NCBI GenBank assembly: GCA_041752315.1
Contig: JBGSHJ010000070.1
Span: 36,617-100,616 of the forward strand
Reading direction: 5' to 3'
Source: SYFY01 sp041752315
Lineage (GTDB): Bacteria; Pseudomonadota; Gammaproteobacteria; Pseudomonadales; Azotimanducaceae
Length of the DNA: 64,000 nucleotides
The notes under the pieces are model-generated. The model saw nothing but the letters and a program-made list of their open reading frames with translations, was not told the DNA's origin and ran no database searches. The position numbers and the translations under genes are program-made. Position 1 is the stretch's first letter. Every line of letters starts with the position of its first letter. This document shows positions 39,070-47,638 of the stretch, in pieces.

Positions 39070-42027
39070 TCAGCGGTTGCCGAGCTGGTAGGTGACTTCC
39101 AGACCCATGATCCGGGTCTGCGTCGTTTGTCCGGACTGGCGGAAGTTGTAGGACTCTCCCGACTCGATGATCTGCAGCAGGGCCGCGTCATCCAGGACGT
39201 TGTTGACAAACGCTCCGACGATCCACTTCTGGTCTTCGCTGCGCCAGGTTCCTCGCAGATCCAGCCGACCAAACGAATCTGCCCGGTTGTCCTTGTCCTC
39301 GAAGGAGGAGAAGTAGACCTGATCCGTCCAGCTGTAGGTCGTGCTTACCTCTACGCTGGAACCGCCTGCCAATGGCCACTTGTAACTGGCCCAACCGAGC
39401 ATCTTCCATTCCGGGACCTGCAGGAGCTGGTTGCCCTTGATGTCTTCGGTGATGGCTTCGAAGTTCGGGTACAGCGAGGGTGGTGCACGGAAGTTTGCAG
39501 GATCGGAAATCAGCAGGGACTTCGTGTACTTGCTGGGGGTGTAGCTGAAGTTGCCACCAAAACTGAGATTTTCCGTGGCAAGCCACAGAACTTCTGCTTC
39601 GACGCCAAAAACCTCCGCACCGGGAGCTTCGAGCACCGAGGTGGACGTGCCACCGATCTCGGAAACTTCCGTTGCAAACGTGTGAATGGTCTCGTAATCG
39701 TAAAGGTAGATCGAGCCGTTGATCTGCAGGGCGTTGTCCAGCCACTGGGACTTGTAACCGATCTCGTAGGCCAGCAGTTCTTCAGGATCGTAGGTTGGCG
39801 TCTGGCTGAAGTAGACGAGGCTGTAACCGCCCGACCGGTAGCCGGAGGTGGCCGAGAAATACAACAGGGTATTGTCAGACACGTTCCAGTCGAGGTTTAC
39901 GCGACCGGTCCACTTCTTGTCCTTGCGCTTGAAGGGTCGGTACACCGACAACGCGAAGGGGATACCACCGTTGGTGGCTGCCGGGGTAGGGGTAAATGTT
40001 CCATCCGGGTTGGCGATCAGTCCACCGTTCACGAGGTTGACCGCTGCAACTCCGCCGTAGAGGGCGATAAACCCCGGGCTACCCACCGCATTGGTTGCGC
40101 CGGTCTCGGAGTAGCGGAAGAGATTCTCTTCGGCAGTCACTTCATCCCAGGCGTAACGAGCGCCTACGGTCAGGGTGAACATCTCGTTGATATCCCATAC
40201 GGCCTGGGTATACGCCGCAAACGCGTCACGCTCTGTCTTGGTTGCATACAGCAGGTCTGAACCAACGCTGTTGATGCCGTGTTTCACGTCCAGGTTAGGG
40301 TTGGTACCGTCGTCGCCGTACCAGCGTGACGTGTAGAGGTTGTTGTTGTTGGCCGCGTTGTTCACGGAGAAGTTGCGTGCGCAGGACGGGGCAGGATTGG
40401 CCACCTGGCAGGCATCCCTTGCCGTGTACAGATCTGCCATTGGCCGGGTACCGAACCCTAGGGCAGACGCACTGATTCCGGCGAGGCCTGGTGCGCCGAT
40501 CGCAGCTGCAGCCCCTGCGGAAAGGGCAGTTCGATCATCGTATGGGGTCGCAAATCGGGTTTCTCCCGGAGCGGTCGAATAAAAATCACCGCGCTGGTCG
40601 ATTGTCGCGTTGTACAGGAAAACGCCTGACGTGAACGAAAAGTTGTCCGTGATGTCGACAAAGGCCTGCAGTTCATGGGAGTCGTAGTCGGCTTCATGGT
40701 TCACGTAGAACTGTCGATCGTGGAACAGGCTGCCAGTGTTGTCGTCATCCGTGATGCGCTGGTAAGCCAGCGTGTTCTGGCCGTACAGGTATTTCAACTG
40801 GACGGAATCGGTGATGTCCCAGGATACGTTGAACTGGGTACCACGCTGCTTGAAGGACTCCCAGTTGAATCCGTTGCTGGCCGCGCAGACATCTTCGCCG
40901 TCGGTGGAGCCGGCATCGAAGATGCAGTCGTTATAGAGGGCTGCGTCGGCCGCAGAGGTATTGTTGAATCCGGTCAGAGAGGCAGCGGCATTCTGGAACC
41001 CGTTCAGGTTCGGTGCTGCGATCACGCCAGGATTCGCCCCGTAGTGGTCAATGCCCGCACGGAGTGACTGTGCCTGCCGGACCTCACCGGTAACGGGATC
41101 AGTGAAATCCAGCAGCGGCTTGGAGACATCATGGAAGTCCCTTGCCAGCGTGTTAGTGGTCTGACCGGGTGTGACAAACCGGAATCCGGGTACCAGTTCG
41201 GTGGTGTTTCGCACCTCCTGACCCGAGTCCTTGAGCACGACCAGCCCGCCACCATTGGCACCGCCAAACACACGGTCATTGTCCATCCAGTTGCGGCGCA
41301 CGTTGAATTCGACGGTGTCGATGGGAGTCCACTTCAACTGGACTGCAATGTTCTCGTCACCACGCGAATCAAAATCACCACCACGTGGTCCGATATCCTT
41401 GATGGTGCCGTCCTGGTCGCGTGCGCTGAAGTTGACACGAGCGGACAGCTGGTTCTCGATGATGGGTCCACTGATGACTCCGAAGTACTCTTCCGTGCCT
41501 TCGGTACCGATGACGGTTTTGACTGCCGCCTCGAGTTCGTCGGTGGGTGCCTTGTAGAGAATGTTGATGGCGCCGCCAACTGCATTGCGTCCGTACAGGG
41601 TGCCCTGGGGGCCGCGCAGTACTTCAATCCGTTCGACGTCCCAGAAAGATGCGCCTGTTGCCGTCAACAGGTCTTCCGAATAGATGCCGTTCATGTAGGT
41701 GGCGACACCTGGATCCCCACCCAGCGCCCGGAAATTCCGGCCGACCCCTCGTACGGTTGCGTCGTACGGCTGAATGGTCGTGGCAGGAATGTAGTTCTGC
41801 AGGTCTTCCTGGTTGCGGATACCAAAATCTTCCAGGAATTCGCCGGTGAAGGCGGTGATCGAAATTGAAGTGTCCTGAATGGACGCTTCGCGTCGCTCTG
41901 CGGTGACGATGACTTCCTCGATCTGACGCCCGCCGCCTTCGGCTGCGGTTGCCAGTGCGGGAAGAAACAGTCCTGCGCCAATGGCGCTCGCAAGCAAACC
42001 TGCGCGATTGCGCACTCGCTTTTGCAT
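39070..42027 (-). CDS. TonB-dependent outer-membrane receptor (second)
   Basis: 985 residues. Signal peptide (RNRAGLLASAIGAGLFLPAL...) then a TonB-box region IEEVIVTAERREASIQDTSIS, plug motifs VRGVGRNFRALGGDPGVATY, VERIEVLRGPQGTLYGRNAVGGAINI, and a barrel that ends at TYQLGNR, a short final beta-strand. It is clearly of the same broad sphingomonad-type group as the receptor at 28 kb, but with a different plug; so not a copy. Its convergence with the flavoprotein gene and the crotonase upstream suggests shared catabolic use. Ligand unknown. Confidence 0.9.
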   Translation of the reverse strand: MQKRVRNRAGLLASAIGAGLFLPALATAAEGGGRQIEEVIVTAERREASIQDTSISITAFTGEFLEDFGIRNQEDLQNYIPATTIQPYDATVRGVGRNFRALGGDPGVATYMNGIYSEDLLTATGASFWDVERIEVLRGPQGTLYGRNAVGGAINILYKAPTDELEAAVKTVIGTEGTEEYFGVISGPIIENQLSARVNFSARDQDGTIKDIGPRGGDFDSRGDENIAVQLKWTPIDTVEFNVRRNWMDNDRVFGGANGGGLVVLKDSGQEVRNTTELVPGFRFVTPGQTTNTLARDFHDVSKPLLDFTDPVTGEVRQAQSLRAGIDHYGANPGVIAAPNLNGFQNAAASLTGFNNTSAADAALYNDCIFDAGSTDGEDVCAASNGFNWESFKQRGTQFNVSWDITDSVQLKYLYGQNTLAYQRITDDDNTGSLFHDRQFYVNHEADYDSHELQAFVDITDNFSFTSGVFLYNATIDQRGDFYSTAPGETRFATPYDDRTALSAGAAAAIGAPGLAGISASALGFGTRPMADLYTARDACQVANPAPSCARNFSVNNAANNNNLYTSRWYGDDGTNPNLDVKHGINSVGSDLLYATKTERDAFAAYTQAVWDINEMFTLTVGARYAWDEVTAEENLFRYSETGATNAVGSPGFIALYGGVAAVNLVNGGLIANPDGTFTPTPAATNGGIPFALSVYRPFKRKDKKWTGRVNLDWNVSDNTLLYFSATSGYRSGGYSLVYFSQTPTYDPEELLAYEIGYKSQWLDNALQINGSIYLYDYETIHTFATEVSEIGGTSTSVLEAPGAEVFGVEAEVLWLATENLSFGGNFSYTPSKYTKSLLISDPANFRAPPSLYPNFEAITEDIKGNQLLQVPEWKMLGWASYKWPLAGGSSVEVSTTYSWTDQVYFSSFEDKDNRADSFGRLDLRGTWRSEDQKWIVGAFVNNVLDDAALLQIIESGESYNFRQSGQTTQTRIMGLEVTYQLGNR

Positions 42028-42176
42028 GGTGTGTTTCCCCTCGATGAGACCCTGTTAAACCCCTCTGGTAGACGACATCCACATTCTCCAATGCAGAACT
42101 ACCTCGGACGTTATACGAGCCTTGACCCGAGCCTGTCAAACTGGAATTTGTTTATTCCGATCGGGTTTGAGCAGGG

Positions 42177-42950
42177 TCATATGTCCGTAAACTTGCCATG
42201 CCTTCCCTTGCCTGCTGCAAATCGTGCAGCGCCGGCCTGCGTCTCACCGGTTCGGATGACTGCAAGACCGAGACGGATCTCCTCCTGAAGTGCCTCATCC
42301 TGTGTCAGTGACCACTGCAGGTACGACGACTCACGGTCCGATCGCAGGCACTGCTGGGGGAAGGCAGACAGTTGAGTGGCAAGTTCGATAGCTGCCGCAA
42401 GTGCCTGACCAGGTTCAACAAGACGATTGGCCAAACCCATCATCCGGGCTTCTTCGCCACTGACGCCACGACCAGTCAGGATCAGGTCCAGGGCGTGGCT
42501 GTGACCGATGAGCCTGGGCAACCGGACAGTGCCGCCATCGATCAGCGGTACCCCCCAGCGCCGACAATAGACACCAAACACGGCGTCGCGAGCCGCGACC
42601 CTCAAGTCGCACCAGCACGCGAGCTCAAGACCCCCGGCCACGGCATGACCTTCGATGGCTGCAATGACCGGTTTGGACAACTGCATTCGGGTTGGCCCCA
42701 TCGGCCCGTCGCCATCGTGCCGAACCCGGTTGCCTCGTCCGGTTGCCACGGCTTTCAGGTCTGCGCCAGCGCAGAAGGTACCTTCTGATCCGGTCAGGAT
42801 GGCAACGTCCAGGCTCTGGTCGGCATCAAACTCGCGAAATGCTGCCGCCAGGAGCACCGAGGTAGGCCCATCGACGGCGTTGCGTGCCCGCGGTCGATTG
42901 ATGGTGATGATGGCTGTGCGACCGCGGATTTCGGTATGAACGTCGGTCAT
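42177..42950 (-). CDS. Enoyl-CoA hydratase/isomerase (crotonase) family protein
   Basis: Crotonase fold: TAIITINRPRARNAVDG, FCAGADLKAVATG (oxyanion hole), AAIEGHAVAGGLELACWCDLR, GGTVRLPRLIGHSHALDLILTG. At the two sites that carry the catalytic glutamates of classic enoyl-CoA hydratases this protein has VYCR and an Asp in ALDL, so ordinary hydration is doubtful. The frame opens at 42977, but ATG 42950 (MTDVHTE) is the family-typical start with GGAGGGTTC upstream. It lies upstream of the second TonB receptor gene on the same strand, 149 bases apart. Confidence 0.85.
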   Translation of the reverse strand: MTDVHTEIRGRTAIITINRPRARNAVDGPTSVLLAAAFREFDADQSLDVAILTGSEGTFCAGADLKAVATGRGNRVRHDGDGPMGPTRMQLSKPVIAAIEGHAVAGGLELACWCDLRVAARDAVFGVYCRRWGVPLIDGGTVRLPRLIGHSHALDLILTGRGVSGEEARMMGLANRLVEPGQALAAAIELATQLSAFPQQCLRSDRESSYLQWSLTQDEALQEEIRLGLAVIRTGETQAGAARFAAGKGRHGKFTDI

Positions 42951-43128
42951 GAACCCTCCGGGGAATTTATTTATCAATAGGTTGACAGGGTTAGTTCACC
43001 TGATGGATTCATTTTTCCCGTGTGGGTCCGCGGTGAAAAGGGTCACTGCTTCGAATCCTGGGCAACGCGTCGCGCGGCTACGCCCGGCTTTCCCGGGCAT
43101 CAAAACGAGGTCCACCTCCCGCACACCT

Positions 43129-43782
43129 TTATTCTGCCGGTGCCAGTTCATATCTCAGGATGCGGCCACTTTCCGTTGTCGATTCCAGCGCAACCCACTC
43201 CTTGTCGTCTGCGTACCAGACGTCGATCTTTATCTTGTCGGCATTCAGCGAATAGCGATTGGCCCTGGTTGCGATCCCGCGTACCTGCAGAGTCTCAACG
43301 CCGAGAGGTTCGACTCGCACGGCCAGATGTTCACCGGTCTGGACATTCAGGAGTCTTGACTGTTTCAGCATCACGGGAGTCCAGTAGGCAAAAGTCATGA
43401 CGCAGCCGTCCAGCGTCTTGCCACTGGTGAGGGTGGTCAGCTGGAACAGTCCGTCGCGGATGGCACCGTCCACCTTGTAACGGTCACTGTTCTCGCTGGT
43501 TTCCGAGTTCACCTGCTGCAGGCAGTCACCCTGCCACCGTTCGCGTGAGCGGTGCGTGTATCGGTAGGCCTCGACAAACAGGATCTTGACCCGAAAGCTG
43601 GCGTCACTTTCGACGCGCCGTTCGGGCCCGTCACCGATCACGGCGAAGCGATGGGTACCGATAGGCTTTCCGTCGAGAAGGGCGTTGTAGTTCCAGACCT
43701 TGCTGGTCTGCGCTGTGGCAAGTGCCGGGAGGAGCAAGCTCAGCGTCAGGATCAGTTGAGCAATAGCGGGGAAGCATTTCAT
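43129..43782 (-). CDS. DUF6134-type periplasmic protein
   Basis: 217 residues with a signal peptide (KCFPAIAQLILTLSLLLPAL, cut after ATAQ). The mature part resembles the DUF6134 family (VWNYNALLDGKPIGTHRF, VDGAIRDGLFQLTTLTSGKTLDGCVMTFAYWTPVML, ALESTTESGRILRYEL), likely a beta-rich, lipid- or ligand-binding fold; function unknown. A longer open frame to 44424 is a shadow of the DUF2878 gene. Start ATG 43782 overlaps the DUF2878 stop as ATGA, so the two genes are translationally coupled. The family is often found with DUF2878 and cyclopropane fatty acid genes (from memory). Confidence 0.7.
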   Translation of the reverse strand: MKCFPAIAQLILTLSLLLPALATAQTSKVWNYNALLDGKPIGTHRFAVIGDGPERRVESDASFRVKILFVEAYRYTHRSRERWQGDCLQQVNSETSENSDRYKVDGAIRDGLFQLTTLTSGKTLDGCVMTFAYWTPVMLKQSRLLNVQTGEHLAVRVEPLGVETLQVRGIATRANRYSLNADKIKIDVWYADDKEWVALESTTESGRILRYELAPAE

Positions 43783-44309
43783 GGTGTGACCGATGGTGAC
43801 TGTGCAGGAAAACCGTTCAGCCGGTTCGCCAGGATGGCGAGCAGCGGCGTGGCAATGGCCCAACCGATGGCCGGGGCGATCAGGGCAGGCTGTTGTTCGT
43901 GGAAGTCCATGGCGCCCAGCCCGGCGCCACCCAGGTAGGCAACAGGGCCACCGACCGCGCCGAGCAACATCGCCAGGAGCAACCTCGATTTGATCCAGGA
44001 CATGCTGACGTTGAAGGTGCTGGCAAACAGCATCCAGAGCGTGACCATCCAGATCGGCGCTGTACCCGGCAGCAGGCTGCCAGCGGCAAAGCTGACCCAG
44101 CCAGTCTGCAGCAGTGCGGTATCCCATGCCCAGCCGATCGCACCGGCGCTGAGGATCAGCTTGAGTTCGGCCGGTCGATCCCTGGCGGTGGTCAGATGCC
44201 AGGCCAGGATCAGCACGGCGATTCCTGCGCCTGCAATGGGGTATTGCCATGCCCCGCCCAGAACGCAGGCGAACCATCCAAGTTGAAAGGCGACAAAGTT
44301 GGCGAGCAT
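43779..44309 (-). CDS. DUF2878 multi-pass membrane protein
   Basis: 176 residues, about six hydrophobic segments, start ATG 44309 (MLANFVAFQLGWFACVLGGA). Matches the DUF2878 pattern: WLACVLGGA-like start, GWAWDTALLQTGWVSF, PIWMVTLWMLFASTFNVSMSW, GGPVAYLGGAGLGAM. Role unknown. It sits in operons with lipid-modifying genes and folE/photolyase genes in other gammaproteobacteria, usually under light or oxidative control (from memory). Here it is divergent from folE across 220 bases. Confidence 0.75.
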   Translation of the reverse strand: MLANFVAFQLGWFACVLGGAWQYPIAGAGIAVLILAWHLTTARDRPAELKLILSAGAIGWAWDTALLQTGWVSFAAGSLLPGTAPIWMVTLWMLFASTFNVSMSWIKSRLLLAMLLGAVGGPVAYLGGAGLGAMDFHEQQPALIAPAIGWAIATPLLAILANRLNGFPAQSPSVTP

Positions 44310-44529
44310 GCAGTAGTCCCAGCTCCAGTCTTCTGGCCCGCAGACACGCTGTCTGCATCCGGTTGCCCGCAACCCCCGGCCACAGGCATTCACGAACAGG
44401 CGATAGTATGCCAGAGCCGTTCAACGTCCGTGTTTGTGTGGCGGGACGCTGGCATTGTTAAGATGGCTGTTCCAACGAAAACCGAAAAGACCCTGAACAG
44501 CGGCGACCACCAGAGGGAGAAACACCGCA

Positions 44530-45228
44530 GTGACCAAGCAGGCTGACAAAGAATCTGTATCCGACCGAATTCGCGCCCGCGTACGGGCTGCGGGACATCG
44601 GTTCCACGCCAATGACAATATCCACGAATTCATCGAACCCGGTGAACTCGAAGAGTTGCAATCCGATGTACAGGCTCGAATGCAGGAGGTGCTCGAAGCG
44701 TTGGTGATCGACACCGAGAGTGATCACAACACGCAGGAAACCGCCAAGCGTGTCGCCAAGATGTATGTCCGGGAGGTGTTTGGCGGCCGGTTCACACCGA
44801 TGCCGCCGGTGACCGAGTTTCCGAACGTGGCGCTGCTCAACGAACTGATGATCATCGGTCCGATCACGGTCCGCAGTGCCTGTTCACATCATTTGTGCCC
44901 CATCATGGGACGCGTCTGGGTGGGCGTCATGCCCAACGAACAATCGGCGTTGATCGGCCTGTCCAAGTACGTTCGGCTCATCGATTGGGTCCTTTCGCGC
45001 CCGCAGATCCAGGAGGAGGCCATCGCTCAACTCGCTGACCTGTTGCAGGACAAGATGCAGCCGGACGGACTTGCCATCGTCATGGAAGCCGATCACTTCT
45101 GCATGCAGTGGCGTGGCGTGAAGGACATGAACTCCCGGATGACCAACAGCATCATGCGCGGCTCGTTTCTGAAGGATCCAAATCTGCGGCGGGAGTTTCT
45201 TTCGCTCATGCCGAGCGCGAACAAATAA
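44530..45228 (+). CDS. folE: GTP cyclohydrolase I (FolE)
   Basis: First step of pterin/folate synthesis: GTP to dihydroneopterin triphosphate. Zinc ligands are Cys and His in SACSHHLC and Cys in HFCMQWRG, and the VGVMPNEQSALIGLSKYVRLIDWVLSRPQIQE segment is well conserved. The usual RGxx...S-x-T stretch is divergent (RGVKDMNSRMTNSIMRG), which marks this as a variant subfamily. The start is GTG with GAGGGAGA upstream. It lies just before the BLUF gene and is divergent from the DUF2878 gene. It may be a second, stress-inducible folE; whether another copy exists cannot be seen here. Confidence 0.92.
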   Translation: MTKQADKESVSDRIRARVRAAGHRFHANDNIHEFIEPGELEELQSDVQARMQEVLEALVIDTESDHNTQETAKRVAKMYVREVFGGRFTPMPPVTEFPNVALLNELMIIGPITVRSACSHHLCPIMGRVWVGVMPNEQSALIGLSKYVRLIDWVLSRPQIQEEAIAQLADLLQDKMQPDGLAIVMEADHFCMQWRGVKDMNSRMTNSIMRGSFLKDPNLRREFLSLMPSANK

Positions 45229-45281
45229 CAGCAGCAACCACAACCACCAGCGGCAATAACTTGCAGGGCAGGGCGAACACG

Positions 45282-45713
45282 ATGTTGGTACGACTTCTCT
45301 ACGCCAGCCGGGCACTCGAGGTCATCGATTCAGCGCTGCTCGAATCGGTGCTGGCTGCGTCCGTGCGAAACAATGCGGAACACGGAATTACCGGGATTCT
45401 CTGTGCGTACCAGAACGGGCTGATCTTTGTGCAGGCGCTGGAAGGCGCTCGGGATGAAGTGAATCGTCTTTATGACATCATCGTCAGCGATCCCCGTCAT
45501 GTGGACGTCACCCTGTTGCACTACGAGGAAATCACCGAGCGCTCATTTTCCAGCTGGCGCATGGGGCGAGTGGATCTGAACCGGGTGAACATCGGCACGA
45601 TCATGCGCTACTCGGCCTACAACACACTGGATCCTTTTTCGCTGTCCGGCGAGACGGCGCTTGCGCTGTTGCTCGAACTGGCGACGACGACCACGGTGTT
45701 GAGTCGCAACTGA
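45282..45713 (+). CDS. BLUF-domain blue-light photoreceptor
   Basis: Flavin-binding blue-light sensor, 143 residues from ATG 45282 with no effector domain apart from a short C-terminal cap. The key residues are Tyr7 (RLLYASR), Asn31 (NAEHGITGIL) and Gln51 (FVQALEG), with the Trp/Met pair in FSSWRMG. The Tyr-to-Gln distance is 44, two more than in AppA, because of a slightly longer loop (CAYQNGLIF). It follows folE by 53 bases and probably shares its transcript. Stand-alone BLUF proteins act by contacting a partner protein; none can be named. Confidence 0.9.
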   Translation: MLVRLLYASRALEVIDSALLESVLAASVRNNAEHGITGILCAYQNGLIFVQALEGARDEVNRLYDIIVSDPRHVDVTLLHYEEITERSFSSWRMGRVDLNRVNIGTIMRYSAYNTLDPFSLSGETALALLLELATTTTVLSRN

Positions 45714-45755
45714 ACGGGTACAGTTCCGCACACGATTGACAAGGAGGAACCGGCC

Positions 45756-46199
45756 ATGACCAGACGACTTCAGACTCTCCTGCTCTGCATGTTTTCGGCG
45801 CAGGCCTCGCTGGCCGATCAACTGAGCGCAACCGGCATCGGGGTCGCAGATCTTGAAGTGTCCAAACGGTTCTATGCCCAGACGCTGGGGCTCGTCGTGC
45901 TGCGGACCTATGAACTCGGCTACCTGAATGAAGTGGTGATGGGGTACCCGGAAAATGCGGCAGGCAGGGGGCCGGTGGTCGTGCTGATGAACTGGCCCGA
46001 AGACAAGGACAGACACTACGACGGCAACAACGTGAAACTCGTTTTTGATGTGGCGGATCCGGTGGCGGTGATCGCGAAGATCCGGGCCTTCGGCAGCAAG
46101 GTCGATCGTGAGGCAACGCCTCACACGGCATTGCCGGGTGCAATCATCGGCATGGGCAGGGATCCCGACAATCACGTCATCGAAGTGATCAAGCGTTAA
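45756..46199 (+). CDS. VOC (glyoxalase/bleomycin resistance) family protein with signal peptide
   Basis: 147 residues. An N-terminal signal peptide (RRLQTLLLCMFSAQASLA) is followed by one vicinal-oxygen-chelate module: SATGIGVADLEVSKRFYAQTLGLVV, GPVVVLMNW, NVKLVFDVADPVAVIAKIRAFGS, GMGRDPDNHVIEVIKR. Export is unusual for this family, so a metal-dependent glyoxalase-like or binding role in the periplasm is possible but untested. AAGGAGGA at about -10 gives a strong start. Third gene in the folE-BLUF direction with only 42 bases between. Confidence 0.82.
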   Translation: MTRRLQTLLLCMFSAQASLADQLSATGIGVADLEVSKRFYAQTLGLVVLRTYELGYLNEVVMGYPENAAGRGPVVVLMNWPEDKDRHYDGNNVKLVFDVADPVAVIAKIRAFGSKVDREATPHTALPGAIIGMGRDPDNHVIEVIKR

Positions 46200-46258
46200 C
46201 ACGGCTCGTTGGTCAGCCTTCTGTCGCGCAGAATTCCAGGCAGCTCCCGCGCTACAGC

Positions 46259-46753
46259 TCAGCGTTTACCGGGCAGGAACACAGACACCGGCGGGATACG
46301 ACCGCCGGCCAGGGTCCACAACGCCAGCGGCACCTCGATGACGATTGTCACGGACGCCAGCCCCCAGCCGATCTGTTGGGTGAGCGTGGTGGCCGGATGT
46401 GTCGGGGGCAACCACCACTGGAACACTGCGAGAAAAATGGCGGTCGCCACGAAGCCTGGCCAGGACATGGCGAGGAACTGGTATCGGGAGTTGGCCGTCG
46501 AGTCGAAGTTGAACAGGAACGGTGACAGCAGCGAACTGGCCGGTGTGACCATTGCACCGGCCGCTCTGGCACCAAGCCAGTGCCCCCATTCGTGCAATTG
46601 AAAGGCAACGAATCCTGCGCCAATCGCGGCCGGCAGGGCCAGCGCCCCGATCGTCGTTGCGAGGAACCAGAATGACAACACAAGCAGCAGCAGGGCACCA
46701 TCGCGAACCGCGAATCTGAACATGACACATTCTGTTGATCGAGCCAGTTGCAT
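46259..46753 (-). CDS. Small membrane metalloprotease-like protein (M50-like)
   Basis: 164 residues (ATG 46753; an internal ATG at 46723 gives 154). About four or five hydrophobic segments. The zinc motif HEWGH is in FVAFQLHEWGHWLGARAAGA, embedded in a hydrophobic helix as in site-2 proteases. The second M50 motif (NxxPxPxxDG) is not evident; FLFNFDST is the only candidate. So it may be a reduced relative or a non-peptidase. The upstream frame to 47095 is a shadow of the SDR gene. Confidence 0.65.
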   Translation of the reverse strand: MQLARSTECVMFRFAVRDGALLLLVLSFWFLATTIGALALPAAIGAGFVAFQLHEWGHWLGARAAGAMVTPASSLLSPFLFNFDSTANSRYQFLAMSWPGFVATAIFLAVFQWWLPPTHPATTLTQQIGWGLASVTIVIEVPLALWTLAGGRIPPVSVFLPGKR

Positions 46754-46808
46754 CTTGCCCTCAAGCCTGCTCAATTGACCATGGAAATTCGAACGGAGGG
46801 GGACGGGT

Positions 46809-47573
46809 ATGGAGGCAGACCAGAGGCTGGCCGGCAAGACATGCATTGTTACTGGCGGTGCCAGTGGAATTGGTGAGGCTGTGGTGCGCCGCTTTGTCCG
46901 GGAAGGTGCGCAGGTGCTGATTGCCGACTGGAATCTGGCAGCGGCCCACAAGCTTGCCCAGACGCTGGGTTCGCAAGTGACGGCCATGCAGTGTGATGTC
47001 GGCAGTGAACCCGCCGTGAAGGCGGTAGCCGACGCAGCCATCAGCCGCTGGGGAAAGGTGGATGTGCTGGTCAACAATGCAGGTTCTGAACTCAACCGCA
47101 GTTATGATCAGACCACGGTTGAAGAGTGGGACCGGGTACAGGACACCGATCTCAAGGGCCCGTGGCTGTTCTGCAAACACGTCGTCCCGCATATGGTCAA
47201 GGCTGGAAGTGGCAGTGTGATCAACGTGTCATCACTCAATGGACTCGTTGGTTTTCCACTGTCGACTGCCTATGGCAGCGCCAAGGGTGGGCTGGTGGTC
47301 TTTACCAAGGACATCGCCATTGAACTGGCCAGCAGCGGTGTGCGCTTCAACTGCGTGTGTCCTGGCGTTATTGCCACACCGATGATGGAGCGATGGACCG
47401 ACCTGATGCCGGACAAGGCCGCAGCGCAGGCGATGCTGCGTGGTGTCATGCCCATTGGCCGTATGGGTACCGCCGACGAAGTGGCTGGTGCCATCTACTT
47501 TTTTGCGTCAGATGATTCGGCGCTGTGTCAGGGATCCGTGCTGTCGGTCGATGGTGGGTTTGTTGCCCAGTAA
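46809..47573 (+). CDS. Short-chain dehydrogenase/reductase
   Basis: Classical SDR of 254 residues. Cofactor site VTGGASGIGEAVVRRF, then NNAG, catalytic Ser in NVSSLNGLVGF, Tyr-x3-Lys in YGSAKGGLVVFTKDIAIELASSG and the C-terminal SVLSVDGGFVAQ. The acidic residue after the second strand (ADWNLA) favours NAD(H). Substrate unknown. AGGGGG precedes the start. Confidence 0.88.
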   Translation: MEADQRLAGKTCIVTGGASGIGEAVVRRFVREGAQVLIADWNLAAAHKLAQTLGSQVTAMQCDVGSEPAVKAVADAAISRWGKVDVLVNNAGSELNRSYDQTTVEEWDRVQDTDLKGPWLFCKHVVPHMVKAGSGSVINVSSLNGLVGFPLSTAYGSAKGGLVVFTKDIAIELASSGVRFNCVCPGVIATPMMERWTDLMPDKAAAQAMLRGVMPIGRMGTADEVAGAIYFFASDDSALCQGSVLSVDGGFVAQ

Positions 47574-47638
47574 CCCAAAAATGCCGCAGTTGATCTACCC
47601 AGGGTGTGGTGTCGGACTAACAGTAAGCCGGAACAGGG

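Noticed and set aside
43040..43065. TTCGAATCC, a tRNA T-loop-like sequence.
   Set aside because: No D-arm, anticodon arm or acceptor stem pairs around it.
43082..43098. GCCCGG-CTTTC-CCGGGC hairpin as a terminator.
   Set aside because: No T-run on the minus strand, where the neighbouring genes are transcribed.
43783..44424. Upstream extension of the DUF6134 frame.
   Set aside because: It is an antisense-frame shadow of the DUF2878 gene; no domain pattern, while the signal peptide begins at 43782.
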